Positions 35,936 to 48,621 are shown, numbered from the stretch's first letter. The stretch: 64,000 nucleotides of DNA from Rhizobium sp. R634 (GCF_002211305.1 NZ_LOKW01000012.1:62001-126000), one strand, 5' to 3'. Notes: generated by a model from the sequence alone, not told the origin. Numbers and translations are program-made.

Positions 35936-36397
35936 ATGCTCGACACCACGATGCTGAACGACTTTATCGTAGAGGCCAAGGCCGCCACCTATGTCGGCGA
36001 TGGTGTGCCTCGCCTACCTTGCCGGCCGGGCTCTCACGATATCGGATATGAACGCGGCGATTGGCGCTATCTCGACAACTATTTCGGCGGTACCGATTTC
36101 GCCGGACAGGAGGTGGTGTGGTTCGGGGAGCCCGTATGGGCGATGAACTATTTCGGCTGCGTCATCGCCCCTGACCTCATCGATGGGCGCGCGGCCGGGA
36201 CGGTGATCAAGGCAGCTCTCTCGGCAATGTATCGGCAAGGCCGGTTTCTCGGCGGCATGGAATTCGACCATCCGCTCGGCCGCTATATCGACCGCAGCGA
36301 AGGTGGCTGCAACAGGTTCAGCGGCCATGAATGCATCATGGTCGACGGCCGAAAAGCTTATGTGCTCGATTATTGCGGCGGTCTGGTTATCCCTTGA
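35936..36397 (+). CDS. DUF5680 family protein under SOS control, 153 aa
   Basis: The protein has an AKAATYVGDG start, WRYLDNYFGGTDFAGQEVVW, MNYFGCVI and a C-terminal EFDHPLGRYIDRSEGG, the pattern of the DUF5680 family. That domain is also found fused behind helix-turn-helix domains in some regulators. Here there is no HTH, signal peptide or membrane segment. The ATG at 35936 has AGGGGAAG at the right distance; an ATG at 35915 would lie on the -10 region. A perfect LexA box precedes it. The molecular function is unknown. Confidence 0.82.
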   Translation: MLDTTMLNDFIVEAKAATYVGDGVPRLPCRPGSHDIGYERGDWRYLDNYFGGTDFAGQEVVWFGEPVWAMNYFGCVIAPDLIDGRAAGTVIKAALSAMYRQGRFLGGMEFDHPLGRYIDRSEGGCNRFSGHECIMVDGRKAYVLDYCGGLVIP

Positions 36398-36405
36398 AGC
36401 CGACC

Positions 36406-37089
36406 TCAGAAATCGACGATCTTTCCGTCGGAGATCGTCACGCGCCGATCCATTCGCCGGGCAAGCTCGTGATTATGTGTGGCGATGAGAGCTGCAAGGC
36501 CCGACTGGCGCACCAGCGCCTCCAGCGCATCGAAGACGTAGCTTGCCGTTTCCGGGTCTAGATTGCCGGTCGGCTCGTCGGCCAGAAGCAGGGTCGGCGC
36601 ATTGGCGACGGCGCGGGCGATTGCGACGCGCTGCTGCTCGCCGCCGGAAAGTTCGCCAGGGCGATGGGCGCCTCGGTGGCCGATGCGCATGTAATCGAGA
36701 AGCTGGCCGGCCCGCTCTCCGGCTTCCTTCCAGGACAGCCCGGCGATCAGCTGCGGCATCATGATGTTCTCAAGTGCGGAAAATTCCGGCAGCAGGTGGT
36801 GGAACTGGTAGACGAAGCCGATTTCGCTACGGCGGATCGCGGTACGCTTCTCGTCGGAAAGGCCGTCGCAGGCGTGGCCATTGATGGTGACTTCACCGCC
36901 GTCGGGATGTTCGAGCAGACCCGCGACATGCAGCAGCGTCGACTTGCCGGTGCCGGAGGGAGCAACGAGCGCGACCATCTCGCCTTTCGACAGCGAGAAA
37001 TCCGCGCCTTTCAGGATGGCGAGCAGCGTATCGCCCTGCCCGTAATGGCGCTCGACGCCGGTAAGCTTGAGAACGACGTTGCGTTTCAT
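36406..37089 (-). CDS. lolD: Lipoprotein-releasing ABC transporter ATPase LolD, 227 aa
   Basis: The ATPase of the Lol exporter detaches outer-membrane lipoproteins from the inner membrane. Walker A is APSGTGKST, the signature is [14 protein letters not shown], Walker B is [12 protein letters not shown], and the switch histidine is in [16 protein letters not shown] at 37089 is the preferred start; a longer frame would read into lolC/E. The gene follows lolC/E after 14 bases and is convergent with the DUF5680 gene, nine bases apart. Confidence 0.93.
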   Translation of the reverse strand: MKRNVVLKLTGVERHYGQGDTLLAILKGADFSLSKGEMVALVAPSGTGKSTLLHVAGLLEHPDGGEVTINGHACDGLSDEKRTAIRRSEIGFVYQFHHLLPEFSALENIMMPQLIAGLSWKEAGERAGQLLDYMRIGHRGAHRPGELSGGEQQRVAIARAVANAPTLLLADEPTGNLDPETASYVFDALEALVRQSGLAALIATHNHELARRMDRRVTISDGKIVDF

Positions 37090-37103
37090 GAAGGCGGCAT
37101 TCC

Positions 37104-38408
37104 TTATTCGTAGCGCAGGGCCTGCACCGGATCGAGCCTGGAGGCGCGCCAGGCCGGGAAGATGGTCGCGATGAAGGAGAGCGTCAGTGCCATGACGACG
37201 ATCGAGATCGTTTCGCTGAGATCCATCTCCGCCGGCAGTTGGCTGAGGAAATAGACCTGCGGATTGAAGATTACTTCGCCCGAGACCCACGAGAAAAACT
37301 GACGGATGGATTCGATGTTGACGCAGACGAGCACGCCGAGTAGCACGCCGGCAATGGTGCCGACGATACCGATCGCCGCCCCGGTCATGAAGAAGATGCG
37401 CATGATGGCGCCGGCGCTGGCGCCCATGGTGCGCAGGATGGCGATATCGCTGCCCTTGTCCTTCACCAGCATGATGAGGCCGGAAATGATGTTCAGGGCC
37501 GCAACCAGCACGATCAGCGTCAGGATCATGAACATGACGTTGCGCTCGACCTGCAGCGCCGAGAAGAAGGTCTGGTTGCGCTGGCGCCAGTCGGTGATGG
37601 CAATCTGGCGGCCGGCAGCTTCTTCCACCTTGGGCCTCAGATTGTCGATATCGTCGGGATTGTCGACGAAGAGCTCGATCGACTGCACCAGCCCCTCGGC
37701 ATTGAAAAAGAGCTGCGCTTCCTCCAGCGGCATGAAGATGATCGAGGAATCATATTCCGACATGCCGATCTCGAAGAGGCCGGAGATCTTGTAGGATTTG
37801 ACGCGCGGGCTGACACCCATCGGCGTAATGTCGCCGTCCGGCGACGTCAGCGTGATCAGGTCGCCGACGCGAAGACCAAGCTGATCGGCCATGCGGGTGC
37901 CGATGAGGACGCCTTCACCGGAGGCATAGCCCACCATGTCGCCCGACTTGATGTTCTCGGAAATCGTCTTGAGCTTGGTCAGATCATCGGCGCGGGCGCC
38001 GCGCACCAGCGCGCCGGTACTGCCGCCGGCCTGGGCGGAGGCAAGCACTTGGCCTTCCACCAAAGGCAGCGCCATCTTGACGCCGGGCACAGCTGCGAGC
38101 CTGCTGGCAAGGTCGGCATAGTCGGTGAAAGGCCCGTCGACCGGCTGCACGATCATATGACCGTTGATGCCGAGGATGCGCGAGACGAGCTCGGTGCGGA
38201 AGCCGTTCATGACAGCCATGACGATGATCAGCGTCGCGACACCCAGCATGATGCCGACGAAGGAGAAGCCGGCGATGACCGAGATGAAGGCTTCCTTGCG
38301 CCGGGCGCGCAGATAGCGCCAGGCGACGAGACGTTCGAAGGTGGAAAATGGCTTGCCAGCCGGACCCAAGCCGGATTTTGAACTCCGGTCCACTGCTGCC
38401 TCTGCCAT
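37104..38408 (-). CDS. lolC: Lipoprotein-releasing system permease, LolC/LolE family, 434 aa
   Basis: Four hydrophobic segments are visible, one near residues 45-68 and three in the C-terminal half (about 295-420), around a large periplasmic domain (about 70-285). This is the LolC/E and MacB-type fold. The N-terminal [24 protein letters not shown] and the C-terminal [18 protein letters not shown] are family hallmarks. Only one permease gene is present, so the transporter is probably a homodimer (LolF-like) with LolD. It lies between proS and lolD on the same strand. Confidence 0.92.
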   Translation of the reverse strand: MAEAAVDRSSKSGLGPAGKPFSTFERLVAWRYLRARRKEAFISVIAGFSFVGIMLGVATLIIVMAVMNGFRTELVSRILGINGHMIVQPVDGPFTDYADLASRLAAVPGVKMALPLVEGQVLASAQAGGSTGALVRGARADDLTKLKTISENIKSGDMVGYASGEGVLIGTRMADQLGLRVGDLITLTSPDGDITPMGVSPRVKSYKISGLFEIGMSEYDSSIIFMPLEEAQLFFNAEGLVQSIELFVDNPDDIDNLRPKVEEAAGRQIAITDWRQRNQTFFSALQVERNVMFMILTLIVLVAALNIISGLIMLVKDKGSDIAILRTMGASAGAIMRIFFMTGAAIGIVGTIAGVLLGVLVCVNIESIRQFFSWVSGEVIFNPQVYFLSQLPAEMDLSETISIVVMALTLSFIATIFPAWRASRLDPVQALRYE

Positions 38409-38423
38409 TTCGCCTCCGTTTCC

Positions 38424-39746
38424 TTAAGCCACGAACCTGTTGATTGCCGCTTCGATGGTCATCGTTTCGCGGGCACCCGTCTTGCGGTCCTTTACCTCCA
38501 CTTCGCCGTTCGCGACCGCGCGCGGGCCGGCGATGATCTGGACGGGCACGCCGATCAGGTCGGCAGTCGCGAACTTCGTGCCGGCCCGGTCGTCGGTATC
38601 GTCGTAGAGCACGTCCTTGCCGGCCTTGGTCAGCGCGGCATAGATCAGCTCGCAGGTATCGTCACAGGCCTGATCGCCCGCCTTCATGTTGATCACGACG
38701 GCATCGAAGGGCGCGACCGACGCCGGCCAGATGATTCCGTTGTCATCATGCGATGCTTCGATGATGGCGGGAACAAGGCGTGTCGGGCCGATACCGTAGG
38801 AACCCATGTGAACGAAGTGTTCCTTGCCGTCAGGCCCCTGCACTTTCGCGCCCATCGCCTCGGAATATTTCGTGCCGAAATAGAAGATGTGGCCAACCTC
38901 GATGCCGCGCGCCGACAGGCGGTCGCCTTCGGGAACGGCGTTAAAGGCCGCCTCGTCGTGCATTTCCGAGGTCGCCGCATAGAGCGAGGTCCACTTGTCG
39001 AAGATCGACTTCAGACCCTCGACGCTGTCGAAATCGGTGTTGTCGCCAGGAATATCGAAGCCGACGAAGTCCTTATGGCAGAAGACCTCGGATTCGCCGG
39101 TATCGGCGAGGATGATGAATTCATGGCTGAGATTGCCGCCGATCGGGCCGGTATCGGCGCGCATCGGGATGGCGCGCAGGCCGAGCCGATCGAAGGTTCT
39201 GAGGTAGGCGGCGAACATCTTGTTATAGGAATGCTCCGCCCCTTCGCGCGTCAGGTCGAAGGAATAAGCGTCCTTCATCATGAATTCGCGCGAGCGCATG
39301 GTGCCGAAGCGCGGGCGGATCTCGTCACGGAACTTCAGCTGGATGTGGTAGAGGTTGAGCGGCAGGTCTTTGTAGGACTTGACGGAAGAACGGAAAATAT
39401 CCGTCACCATCTCCTCGTTGGTGGGACCGTAGAGCATCGGCCGATCCTGGCGGTCCTTGATGCGCAGCATCTCCTTGCCGTAGGCATCGTAGCGGCCGCT
39501 TTCCTGCCAGAGCTCGGCCGATTGCAGGGTCGGCATCGACAGCTCGATGGCACCGGCGCGGTTCTGCTCCTCACGAATGATGGCGTTGACCTTGTCGAGC
39601 ACGCGCTTGCCGAGCGGCAGCCAGGAATAGATGCCCTGTGACTGCTGGCGGATCATGCCGGCGCGCAACATCAGCCGGTGGGAGACGATTTCCGCCTCCT
39701 TGGGGTTTTCCTTGAGGATGGGCAAGAAATAACGGGACAGACGCAT
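38424..39746 (-). CDS. proS: Prolyl-tRNA synthetase, short alphaproteobacterial form, 440 aa
   Basis: This class II synthetase has motif 1 around RSAGMIRQ-type [12 protein letters not shown], motif 2 [21 protein letters not shown] and motif 3 [13 protein letters not shown]. It lacks the roughly 180-residue editing insertion of the E. coli enzyme, as usual for alphaproteobacteria, and has the anticodon-binding domain at the C-terminus. lolC/E follows after 15 bases, so a proS-lolC/E-lolD operon is likely. Confidence 0.95.
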   Translation of the reverse strand: MRLSRYFLPILKENPKEAEIVSHRLMLRAGMIRQQSQGIYSWLPLGKRVLDKVNAIIREEQNRAGAIELSMPTLQSAELWQESGRYDAYGKEMLRIKDRQDRPMLYGPTNEEMVTDIFRSSVKSYKDLPLNLYHIQLKFRDEIRPRFGTMRSREFMMKDAYSFDLTREGAEHSYNKMFAAYLRTFDRLGLRAIPMRADTGPIGGNLSHEFIILADTGESEVFCHKDFVGFDIPGDNTDFDSVEGLKSIFDKWTSLYAATSEMHDEAAFNAVPEGDRLSARGIEVGHIFYFGTKYSEAMGAKVQGPDGKEHFVHMGSYGIGPTRLVPAIIEASHDDNGIIWPASVAPFDAVVINMKAGDQACDDTCELIYAALTKAGKDVLYDDTDDRAGTKFATADLIGVPVQIIAGPRAVANGEVEVKDRKTGARETMTIEAAINRFVA

Positions 39747-39974
39747 GGCGGATTCCGGACAGTTGAGATCCCGCGGAGAAGCGGAATCGAAGACAATTGT
39801 TAATGTCGGGAGCGTTCATAGCCGCTTCGCGGCAGGAAGGAAACCCGCAACGGACCTTGGAAACCTCCCGCACGCGCATGTTCGCACCCGCAAAATGAAC
39901 GGGCATAAAAAAGCGCGTGTTTATAAGGACTTGAACGAAAATCTTGTCAACAGAAAAATTTTGCTAGGGTGTAG

Positions 39975-40173
39975 CAAAAATGCAAAAAAAGGTAATGACA
40001 AAGCCCAATGTTTGAGCTAGCTTTAGCTCACAAAACAGGCAAGGAAGTTAATTCTTGCCATTTCGCGGTCAAGTCTTGGGAGGATCAGATCTTAGGCGCG
40101 CTCGTCGCAGCCCCGGCAACGGTTACAGATCACGCGATACTTAAAACAAGGCTTTTAGCCTTGTTTTTTTTTT
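39975..40173 (+). ncRNA. Candidate small RNA ending at a strong terminator
   Basis: A perfect terminator stands in a region without any plus-strand gene, so something must be transcribed toward it. Upstream are a hairpin, TGAGCTA / TAGCTCA (40013-40030), and a weak promoter-like TTGTCA-N15-TAGGGT at 39944-39970. The start coordinate is a guess. No known RNA family was recognised. Confidence 0.4.
40144..40173 (+). terminator. Orphan rho-independent terminator
   Basis: AAACAAGGCT / AGCCTTGTTT forms a perfect 10-bp stem with a 3-base loop, followed by a run of ten T. No plus-strand gene precedes it within 9 kb, apart from the candidate small RNA. Confidence 0.9.
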
Positions 40174-40277
40174 GGTTTTTCGGCTTTCTCCATTTCCTAA
40201 AAGCCCCTCCTCCTTCACAAGAAAGCAGGCCTCATTACGTTACGGAGCTCTTTGCCGTAACAATATGACATCGGTAT

Positions 40278-40291
40278 GACGGTATACCGTC
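40278..40291. promoter_or_regulatory. Perfect 14-bp palindrome, possible operator
   Basis: GACGGTATACCGTC is fully self-complementary. It lies 44 bases beyond the 3' end of the DUF1467 gene. A second inverted repeat, GTTACGG / CCGTAAC, is 20-40 bases away. Neither matches an operator I can name. Confidence 0.4.
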
Positions 40292-40334
40292 TGCCGAATT
40301 TACATCTGCTCAAACTTTGAGCAAAAGCCGCTTC

Positions 40335-40622
40335 CTAATAGAAGCTCGGCCCGAATTGTGGAAGAGCATCGAAGCCCCAGCCGAAATAGGTGTCGGAAAC
40401 ATACCAGACGCCGTAGATCACAGCCGAGATCAGCGTCGTCAGTGAAAAGACGAAGCCGGCGCGAAAACGGGTGGGCGCGCTCGGAACGGTGCCAAGCACC
40501 ACGTCGTTATCCTCGGCCTGGGTGCGCAGGCCGATCGGCAGGACCGCGAAGAGTGTCATCCACCAAATGATGAAATAGACGGCAAATCCCTGGAGAAAAA
40601 TCTGGAGCATCATGGTTCCCAT
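40335..40622 (-). CDS. DUF1467 family membrane protein, 95 aa
   Basis: Two hydrophobic segments (about residues 5-28 and 55-78) flank a loop with LPIGLRTQAEDNDVVLGTVPSAP, the signature of the alphaproteobacterial DUF1467 family. The function is unknown. It follows mce on the same strand after about 157 bases and could be the last gene of the nuo-birA-rnj-mce run. Confidence 0.88.
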   Translation of the reverse strand: MGTMMLQIFLQGFAVYFIIWWMTLFAVLPIGLRTQAEDNDVVLGTVPSAPTRFRAGFVFSLTTLISAVIYGVWYVSDTYFGWGFDALPQFGPSFY

Positions 40623-40779
40623 TCATGCCGGTTCGGCACCGCAGTCTTTGCGCAACTCAAGACGCAAGCCCAGCGCATTGCTGCTGGAATTGCCCTGAAG
40701 CATCCTTATACGGCGGAATGGCGGCCAACTCAAAGCGAAGGAAATGTTTGACCACCGTTAGGTCACTCTGCCGCAGCGC

Positions 40780-41184
40780 TCAGGCCTGTTCGAGTTCGAT
40801 CAGCGTGCCGAAGAAATCCTTGGGGTGCAGAAAGAGCACCGGCTTGCCATGCGCGCCGGTCTTCGGCTGGCCGTCACCAAGCACCCTAGCTCCTGCCTCG
40901 ACCAGCCGATCACGAGTAAGAAGAATATCTTCCACCTCATAGCAGATGTGGTGCATACCGCCGGAAGGGTTCTTTTCGAGGAAGGCTGCGATCGGCGAGG
41001 CATCGCCGAGCGGCTGCAGCAATTCGACCTTGGTGTTCGGCAATTCGACGAAGACAACGGTGACGCCATGCTCAGGCAGGGCCTGCGGCTCAGAAACGGC
41101 AGCACCCAGCGTATCGCGATAGGCGGCCGTCGCCGCGGCGAGATCAGGAACGGCAATGGCGATATGGTTCACCCGGCCGAGCAT
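40780..41184 (-). CDS. mce: Methylmalonyl-CoA epimerase, 134 aa
   Basis: This VOC-fold metalloenzyme interconverts the (2R) and (2S) forms of methylmalonyl-CoA in propionate and odd-chain metabolism. It begins LGRVNHIAIAVPDLAAATAA with the first metal histidine, and later shows GGMHHICYEVEDI and FLHPKDFFGTLIELEQA with the C-terminal metal glutamate. The length is standard. It starts two bases after rnj, so the two are coupled. Confidence 0.93.
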   Translation of the reverse strand: MLGRVNHIAIAVPDLAAATAAYRDTLGAAVSEPQALPEHGVTVVFVELPNTKVELLQPLGDASPIAAFLEKNPSGGMHHICYEVEDILLTRDRLVEAGARVLGDGQPKTGAHGKPVLFLHPKDFFGTLIELEQA

Positions 41185-41186
41185 GA

Positions 41187-42857
41187 TCAGACCTTGGTGA
41201 CGAAGGCGGTAACGACAGGCTTCTTGCCCCAGGTTTGGTTCGCGGCGGCGCGGACGGCGCGGCGCACGGCTTCCTGCAGCATGTCGATATCCTTGCGGCG
41301 GGCTCGCGGAATGCTTTCGATGGCGCCGATCGCCGCGTCGTAGAGCGTATCTTCCATCTCGTCGCCCTCGTCGTCATAAACAGGCAGGCCGATCGAAACG
41401 AGATCAGGATCACCGATGATGTCATAGCGCGCATCGAGCACGATGCTGACCGCGACATGGCCGACATAGGAGAGCTTCTTGCGCTCGCCGATGCCCATCT
41501 CGTCGAAATCGCCGATCAGCATACCATCCTTGTAGATGCGGCCATGCGGCGCCTCGCCGATCACCTCGACGGGACCGGGCGCCAGCCGCAGGATGTCGCC
41601 ATTGCGCACGCGCGGCACGACGGCAATGCCGGATTGTTCGGCAAGTTCCTTGTGGGCCGTCAGATGCGTCGCCTCGCCATGCACGGGGACGACGATCTTC
41701 GGCCGCGTCCACTCGTACATCCTCTGCAATTCGTTGCGGCGGGGATGGCCGGAAACGTGGACCAGCGCCTCCGTGTCGGTGATGATGTGCACACCCTGTT
41801 CGACGAGGCCGTTCTTGATGTCCTGGATCGCCTTCTCATTGCCGGGAATCGCGCGCGAGGAGAAGACGACGATATCGCCGGCCGCAAACGCCACATTGCG
41901 CATCTCGTCACGGGAAAGCTTGGCAAGGGCTGCGCGCGCCTCGCCCTGGCTGCCGGTCAGGATGACGACGACCTTGTCGCGCGGGATATACCCGTATTCT
42001 TCCTCGGAAATGAAGGGCTTCACGCCTTCCATCAGGCCGATATCCTGAGCGACATCGACGACGCGCTTCAGCGAGCTGCCGAGCAACAGCACTTCGCGGC
42101 CGGCCGCCTCGGCAGCTTCGGCAACCGTGCGAATACGCCCGACATTCGACGAGAAGGTGGTGATCGCCACCCGGCCCTCGGCATCCTCGATGATCTTGCG
42201 CAGGCTTTCAGACACATCCTTTTCGGAGGGCGAGACACCGTCGCGCAGCGCATTGGTGGAATCGCACATCAGCGCCAGCACACCCTCGTCGCCGAGTTGG
42301 CGGAAGCGCGTCTCATCAGTCAGCGGTCCGAGAGAAGGCTCGTGGTCGATCTTCCAGTCGCCGGTGTGGATGACATTGCCGGCCGGCGTGCGGATCATCA
42401 GCGACATCGGCTCGGGGATCGAATGGTTGACGGCCACACCCTCGATGCTGAAGGGGCCGACATTGATCGTGTCGCCCGCCTTGAACGGCGTCACCGGCAC
42501 TTCACCGATCGTTGCCTTCTCGAAATTGCGCTTGGCTTCGAGCAGGCCTGAGGTAAAGCCCGAGGCGAAGACCGGCACGTTGAGGCCCGGCCAGAGATCG
42601 GCAAGCGCGCCATAATGGTCTTCATGGGCATGGGTGATGATGATCGCCTTGAGGTTCTTGCGCTCGCTGGCGAGGAAGCGGATATCGGGCAGCACAAGAT
42701 CGACGCCCGGCAGGTCGGGGCCAGGAAAGGTGACGCCGCAATCGACCATGATCCACTGGCGATGCTCAGGCGGGCCGTAGCCGTAAAGGGCGAGATTCAT
42801 GCCGATCTCGCCAACGCCGCCCAGAGGCAGGAATACCAATTCGTCCTGTTTCGCCAT
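41187..42857 (-). CDS. rnj: Ribonuclease J, 556 aa
   Basis: This metallo-beta-lactamase/beta-CASP RNase has endonuclease and 5'-3' exonuclease activity. The zinc motif HxHxDH is THAHEDHYGAL (His76 to His81). Further ligands are in VIHTGDWKID, and beta-CASP motifs include MCDSTNA and HVSGHPRRNEL. A C-terminal RNase J domain is present. In rhizobia RNase J matures the 16S rRNA 5' end and the 5' ends of other RNAs. It lies between birA and mce. Together with rne and rnr it makes three processing RNases in this window. Confidence 0.95.
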   Translation of the reverse strand: MAKQDELVFLPLGGVGEIGMNLALYGYGPPEHRQWIMVDCGVTFPGPDLPGVDLVLPDIRFLASERKNLKAIIITHAHEDHYGALADLWPGLNVPVFASGFTSGLLEAKRNFEKATIGEVPVTPFKAGDTINVGPFSIEGVAVNHSIPEPMSLMIRTPAGNVIHTGDWKIDHEPSLGPLTDETRFRQLGDEGVLALMCDSTNALRDGVSPSEKDVSESLRKIIEDAEGRVAITTFSSNVGRIRTVAEAAEAAGREVLLLGSSLKRVVDVAQDIGLMEGVKPFISEEEYGYIPRDKVVVILTGSQGEARAALAKLSRDEMRNVAFAAGDIVVFSSRAIPGNEKAIQDIKNGLVEQGVHIITDTEALVHVSGHPRRNELQRMYEWTRPKIVVPVHGEATHLTAHKELAEQSGIAVVPRVRNGDILRLAPGPVEVIGEAPHGRIYKDGMLIGDFDEMGIGERKKLSYVGHVAVSIVLDARYDIIGDPDLVSIGLPVYDDEGDEMEDTLYDAAIGAIESIPRARRKDIDMLQEAVRRAVRAAANQTWGKKPVVTAFVTKV

Positions 42858-42874
42858 AATTTTCGTTTTTTCCG

Positions 42875-43642
42875 CTATCCAAAAAACACATCACCGGCGG
42901 CAATAGACATCATCCTGCCAGCGCCGGTATCGAGCATCAACAAGCCATTATCATCAATCCCGGCGAATTGTCCGGAAATCGACCGGTCCGGTAAATTGAC
43001 CGTGATCTTTTCGCCGATGCCACAGGCGATAGTCCGCCAGCGCTCCGTGATCTCGCCGATGCCGCGGCCCTGATCCCATATATCGAGCACATCGGCCATC
43101 GCGGCGAAGAGATGGGCGAAGAGTTCCTCAGGAGAAGTCGCACTCCCCTGCTCGCGCAGGCAGGTGACGGGATAGAGCGGATTATCGGGCATCACCGAGA
43201 CATTGATGCCGATGCCGACGATCAGCGCGTAGCGCCCGTCCGGCAGCCCCTCGCCTTCGACGAGGATGCCGCAGGTCTTCTTTCGACCAATCAGAATGTC
43301 GTTCGGCCATTTGACTTCGAGCGGCTCGGCGCCCGGCGGCAGCACCCTGCGGATCGCCTGGTGCACGGCGACGGCGACCGCCAGCGGCAGGGAGCCAAGG
43401 CGTTCCATCGGCGCGGGGTCGATCAGGAGAAGAGAGGCATAGAGATTGCCGCGCTCGGAAACCCATAGTCGGCCGCGACGGCCACGGCCGCCGGTTTGCC
43501 TTTCAGCGGTTATCCAGAGATTCCCGCCATCGCCCGACCGAGCCCGGGCGAGGCATTCGCTATTGGTAGACGATGTTTCCGACAGAGCCTCGTGCCGGAA
43601 ATCGCCGAGCGATATCCGGCGCCGTCCGTCGGAGGCCATCAA
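42875..43642 (-). CDS. birA: Biotin-[acetyl-CoA carboxylase] ligase, 255 aa
   Basis: This monofunctional biotin protein ligase has no N-terminal HTH, so it is not a repressor. The biotinyl-AMP loop is [12 protein letters not shown], followed by [20 protein letters not shown] and the C-terminal SH3-like domain. Its start overlaps the nuoN stop by four bases, which couples it to the complex I operon. rnj follows 17 bases downstream. Confidence 0.94.
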   Translation of the reverse strand: MMASDGRRRISLGDFRHEALSETSSTNSECLARARSGDGGNLWITAERQTGGRGRRGRLWVSERGNLYASLLLIDPAPMERLGSLPLAVAVAVHQAIRRVLPPGAEPLEVKWPNDILIGRKKTCGILVEGEGLPDGRYALIVGIGINVSVMPDNPLYPVTCLREQGSATSPEELFAHLFAAMADVLDIWDQGRGIGEITERWRTIACGIGEKITVNLPDRSISGQFAGIDDNGLLMLDTGAGRMMSIAAGDVFFG

Positions 43643-45084
43643 AAGAGCGTCGCGGCGGCAAGCGCTGCCGCGCCGCCGATCGGTCCGCCGATCAGAACAT
43701 AGGCGGTGACGAAGAGGCCGGAGAGACCGAAGACCAGGCGTAACGAGCCGGAGACACGAGCGAATTCGCCGGTCGCTTCATCGAACCACATCAGCTTGAT
43801 GACGCGCAGATAGTAGTACGCGCCGACGACCGAGGCGAGAACGCCGATGATGGCGAGCGCGTAGAGCTTGGCCTCGATGGCGGCGACGAAAACGAAATAT
43901 TTCGCGAAGAAGCCGGCGAGCGGCGGGATGCCGGCAAGCGAGAACATCAGCGCCGTCAGCACCACAGCCATGAAGGGGTTGGTGGTCGAGAGGCCGGCGA
44001 GATCGTCGACATTCTCGACGACGGTGCCGTCCTTGCGGCGCATCGACATGATGATCGCAAAGGTGCCTAGCGTCATGATCATGTAGATGACCATGTAAAG
44101 CATGACGCCGGAAACACCGGTCTGATTGCCGGCGGCAAGACCGACCAGAGCGTAACCCATGTGGCCGATCGAGGAATAGGCCATCAGTCGCTTGATGTTC
44201 TTCTGGCCGATCGCGGCAAAGGAGCCGAGCAGCATCGAGGCGATCGAGATGAAGACGACGACCTGCTGCCAGTCCGCCAGAACAGGCTGGAAAGCGGTGA
44301 TGACGATGCGTGTCATCATCGCCATGGCGGCAACCTTGGGGGCTGCGGCAAAGAAGGCGGTGACCGGCGTCGGAGCACCTTCATACACATCGGGCGTCCA
44401 CATGTGGAACGGAACGGCCGAAATCTTGAAGGCGATACCGGCAAGAATGAAGACCAGACCGAAGACGAGGCCGAGCGAACGCGCACCCTCGACGGACAGC
44501 GCCTGGGCGATCTCCGAGAAATGGGTGTGACCGGTGAAGCCGTAGACCAGCGACATGCCGTAGAGCAGCATGCCCGAGGACAGAGCGCCGAGGACGAAAT
44601 ATTTCAGGCCGGCTTCGGTGGACTTCAGGCTGTCGCGGTTGATCGCAGCGACGACGTAGAGCGCCAGCGACTGCAGTTCCAGTGCGAGATAGAGCGAAAT
44701 CAGATCGTTGGCCGAGATCATCAGCAAGATGCCGAGGGTCGCCAGCACCAGGAGGACCGGGAACTCGAACTTGTCGAGCTGATTTTCCCTAGCGTGGCCG
44801 ATCGTCATGAACAGGGCGACCAGCGAACCGATGAGCGCCACCAGCTTCATGAAGCGGGAGAAGCCATCGGCCATATAGACGCCACCATAGGCGAGGCCCT
44901 CCGCCGGAACGAAGAGCAGCCACAGGCCGGAGGCCAGGAGCAGGACGATAGCAAGGCCGGTGACGACGGGGCCTGACCGCTCACCCGAGAAGACGCCGAC
45001 CATCAGCAGGACAAGGGCGCCGACCGCGAGGATGAGCTCCGGCGCGGAAAGATGCAGACTGAGGAGGATTGTTTCAGCGGTCAT
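43639..45084 (-). CDS. nuoN: NADH-quinone oxidoreductase subunit N, 481 aa
   Basis: This antiporter-like membrane subunit of complex I has about 14 hydrophobic helices, with conserved [16 protein letters not shown] and the glutamate and lysine residues of the proton path ([32 protein letters not shown]). The ATG at 45084 is preferred; a TTG two codons upstream is less likely. It is the last nuo gene, overlapping birA. Confidence 0.96.
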   Translation of the reverse strand: MTAETILLSLHLSAPELILAVGALVLLMVGVFSGERSGPVVTGLAIVLLLASGLWLLFVPAEGLAYGGVYMADGFSRFMKLVALIGSLVALFMTIGHARENQLDKFEFPVLLVLATLGILLMISANDLISLYLALELQSLALYVVAAINRDSLKSTEAGLKYFVLGALSSGMLLYGMSLVYGFTGHTHFSEIAQALSVEGARSLGLVFGLVFILAGIAFKISAVPFHMWTPDVYEGAPTPVTAFFAAAPKVAAMAMMTRIVITAFQPVLADWQQVVVFISIASMLLGSFAAIGQKNIKRLMAYSSIGHMGYALVGLAAGNQTGVSGVMLYMVIYMIMTLGTFAIIMSMRRKDGTVVENVDDLAGLSTTNPFMAVVLTALMFSLAGIPPLAGFFAKYFVFVAAIEAKLYALAIIGVLASVVGAYYYLRVIKLMWFDEATGEFARVSGSLRLVFGLSGLFVTAYVLIGGPIGGAAALAAATLF

Positions 45085-45102
45085 GTCCAATAAGTCCCGT
45101 CA

Positions 45103-46613
45103 TCAATTCATAGACAGCGCAACGTTCTGCGCTGCGTGCACGGCGGCCGTGTAGTTGTTGACCAGCAGATCCACCGAGGCGGCCGTCGCATCGAAGACCG
45201 GAGCCGGGTAGACGCCGAAGAAGATGGTCAGCGCGATCAACGGGTAGAGGATCAGCTGCTCGCGTCTGGAAAGATCGAGCAGCGCCTTCAGCTTTTCCTT
45301 CTCCAGCGCGCCGAAGATCACCCGGCGGTAAAGCCAAAGGGCATAGGCGGCCGAGAGGATGACGCCGGTGGCGGCAAAGAGCGCGACCCAGGTGTTGACC
45401 CGGAAGACGCCCATCAGCGTCAGGAATTCGCCGATGAAGCCCGACGTGCCGGGAAGCCCGACATTGGCCATGGTGAAGACCATCATCGCGACGGCATATT
45501 TCGGCATGTTGTTGACGAGGCCGCCATAGGCGTTGATCTCGCGGGTATGGGTACGGTCGTAGACGACGCCGACGCAGAGGAAGAGCGCGCCGGAGACGAT
45601 GCCATGTGACAGCATCTGGAAGATCGAACCCTGAACGCCCTGCATGTTCGCGGCGAAGATGCCCATGGTCACGTAGCCCATGTGCGCCACCGAGGAATAG
45701 GCGATCAGCTTCTTGATGTCGTCCTGCATCATCGCCACCAGTGAGGTGTAGATGATGGCGATGACGGACAATGCGAAGACGAACGGCGCGAAATAATCGG
45801 ACGCGACCGGGAACATGCCGAGCGAGAAGCGGATGAGGCCGTAGCCGCCGAGCTTCAGCAGCACGCCGGCCAGGATCACCGACCCCGCCGTCGGCGCCTG
45901 AACGTGGGCATCCGGAAGCCAGGTATGGACCGGCCACATCGGCATCTTCACCGCGAACGAGGCGAAGAAGGCGAGCCACAGCCAGGTCTGCATCGCCGGC
46001 GGGAACTTGTAGGCGAGCAGCGCCGTGATGTCGGTCGTGCCGGCCTGCCAGTACATCGCCATGATAGCGAGCAGCATCAGCACCGAGCCAAGCAGCGTAT
46101 AGAGGAAGAACTTGTAGCTCGCGTAAACGCGGTCCTTGCCGCCCCAGACGCCGATGATGAGGAACATCGGAATGAGGCCCGCTTCGAAGAAGACGTAGAA
46201 AAGCACGATATCGAGCGAGACGAAGACGCCGATCATCATCGTTTCGAGGATGAGGAAGGCGATCATGTATTCCTTCAGGCGCTTCTCGATCGAGAGCCAG
46301 CTTGCGAGCACGCAGAAGGGCATGAGGAAGGTCGACAGGATGACGAACAGCATCGAGATGCCGTCAACGCCGACATGGTAGCCGATGCCGGTGCCGAGCC
46401 AGTTGTGCTTCTCGATCATCTGGAAGCCCGGATTGGCATTGTCGAAGCCGATCCAGATGAAGAGCGAGACGACGAAGGTGAAGACGGTGGTGATCAGCGA
46501 GATCCACAGCACGTTCTTGCGGCCGCTTTCGGTCTCGCCGTTCATCAGCAGCAGAAGCACCACGCCGACGAGCGGCAGGAAGGTGACCGTTGAAAGAATA
46601 GGCCAATCGGTCA

Positions 46614-46614
<1 letters not shown>
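45103..46614 (-). CDS. nuoM: NADH-quinone oxidoreductase subunit M, 503 aa
   Basis: This antiporter-like proton-pumping subunit has [18 protein letters not shown], the conserved [20 protein letters not shown] and [14 protein letters not shown]. About 14 membrane helices are seen and the length is standard. Its start overlaps the nuoL stop by one base (TGATG). Confidence 0.97.
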
Positions 46615-48614
<2,000 letters not shown>

Positions 48615-48621
48615 GAGCCAC

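Larger units (their letters stand above)
39747..40334. other. Gene-free, AT-rich region with hairpins and palindromes
   Basis: These 588 bases hold no supported coding sequence. Contents in order: the proS promoter side, an AT-rich stretch with possible plus-strand promoter elements (TTGTCA at 39944), a hairpin (40013-40030), a strong plus-strand terminator (40144-40173), and two palindromes (40239-40260 and 40278-40291) near the end of the DUF1467 gene. Confidence 0.6.
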
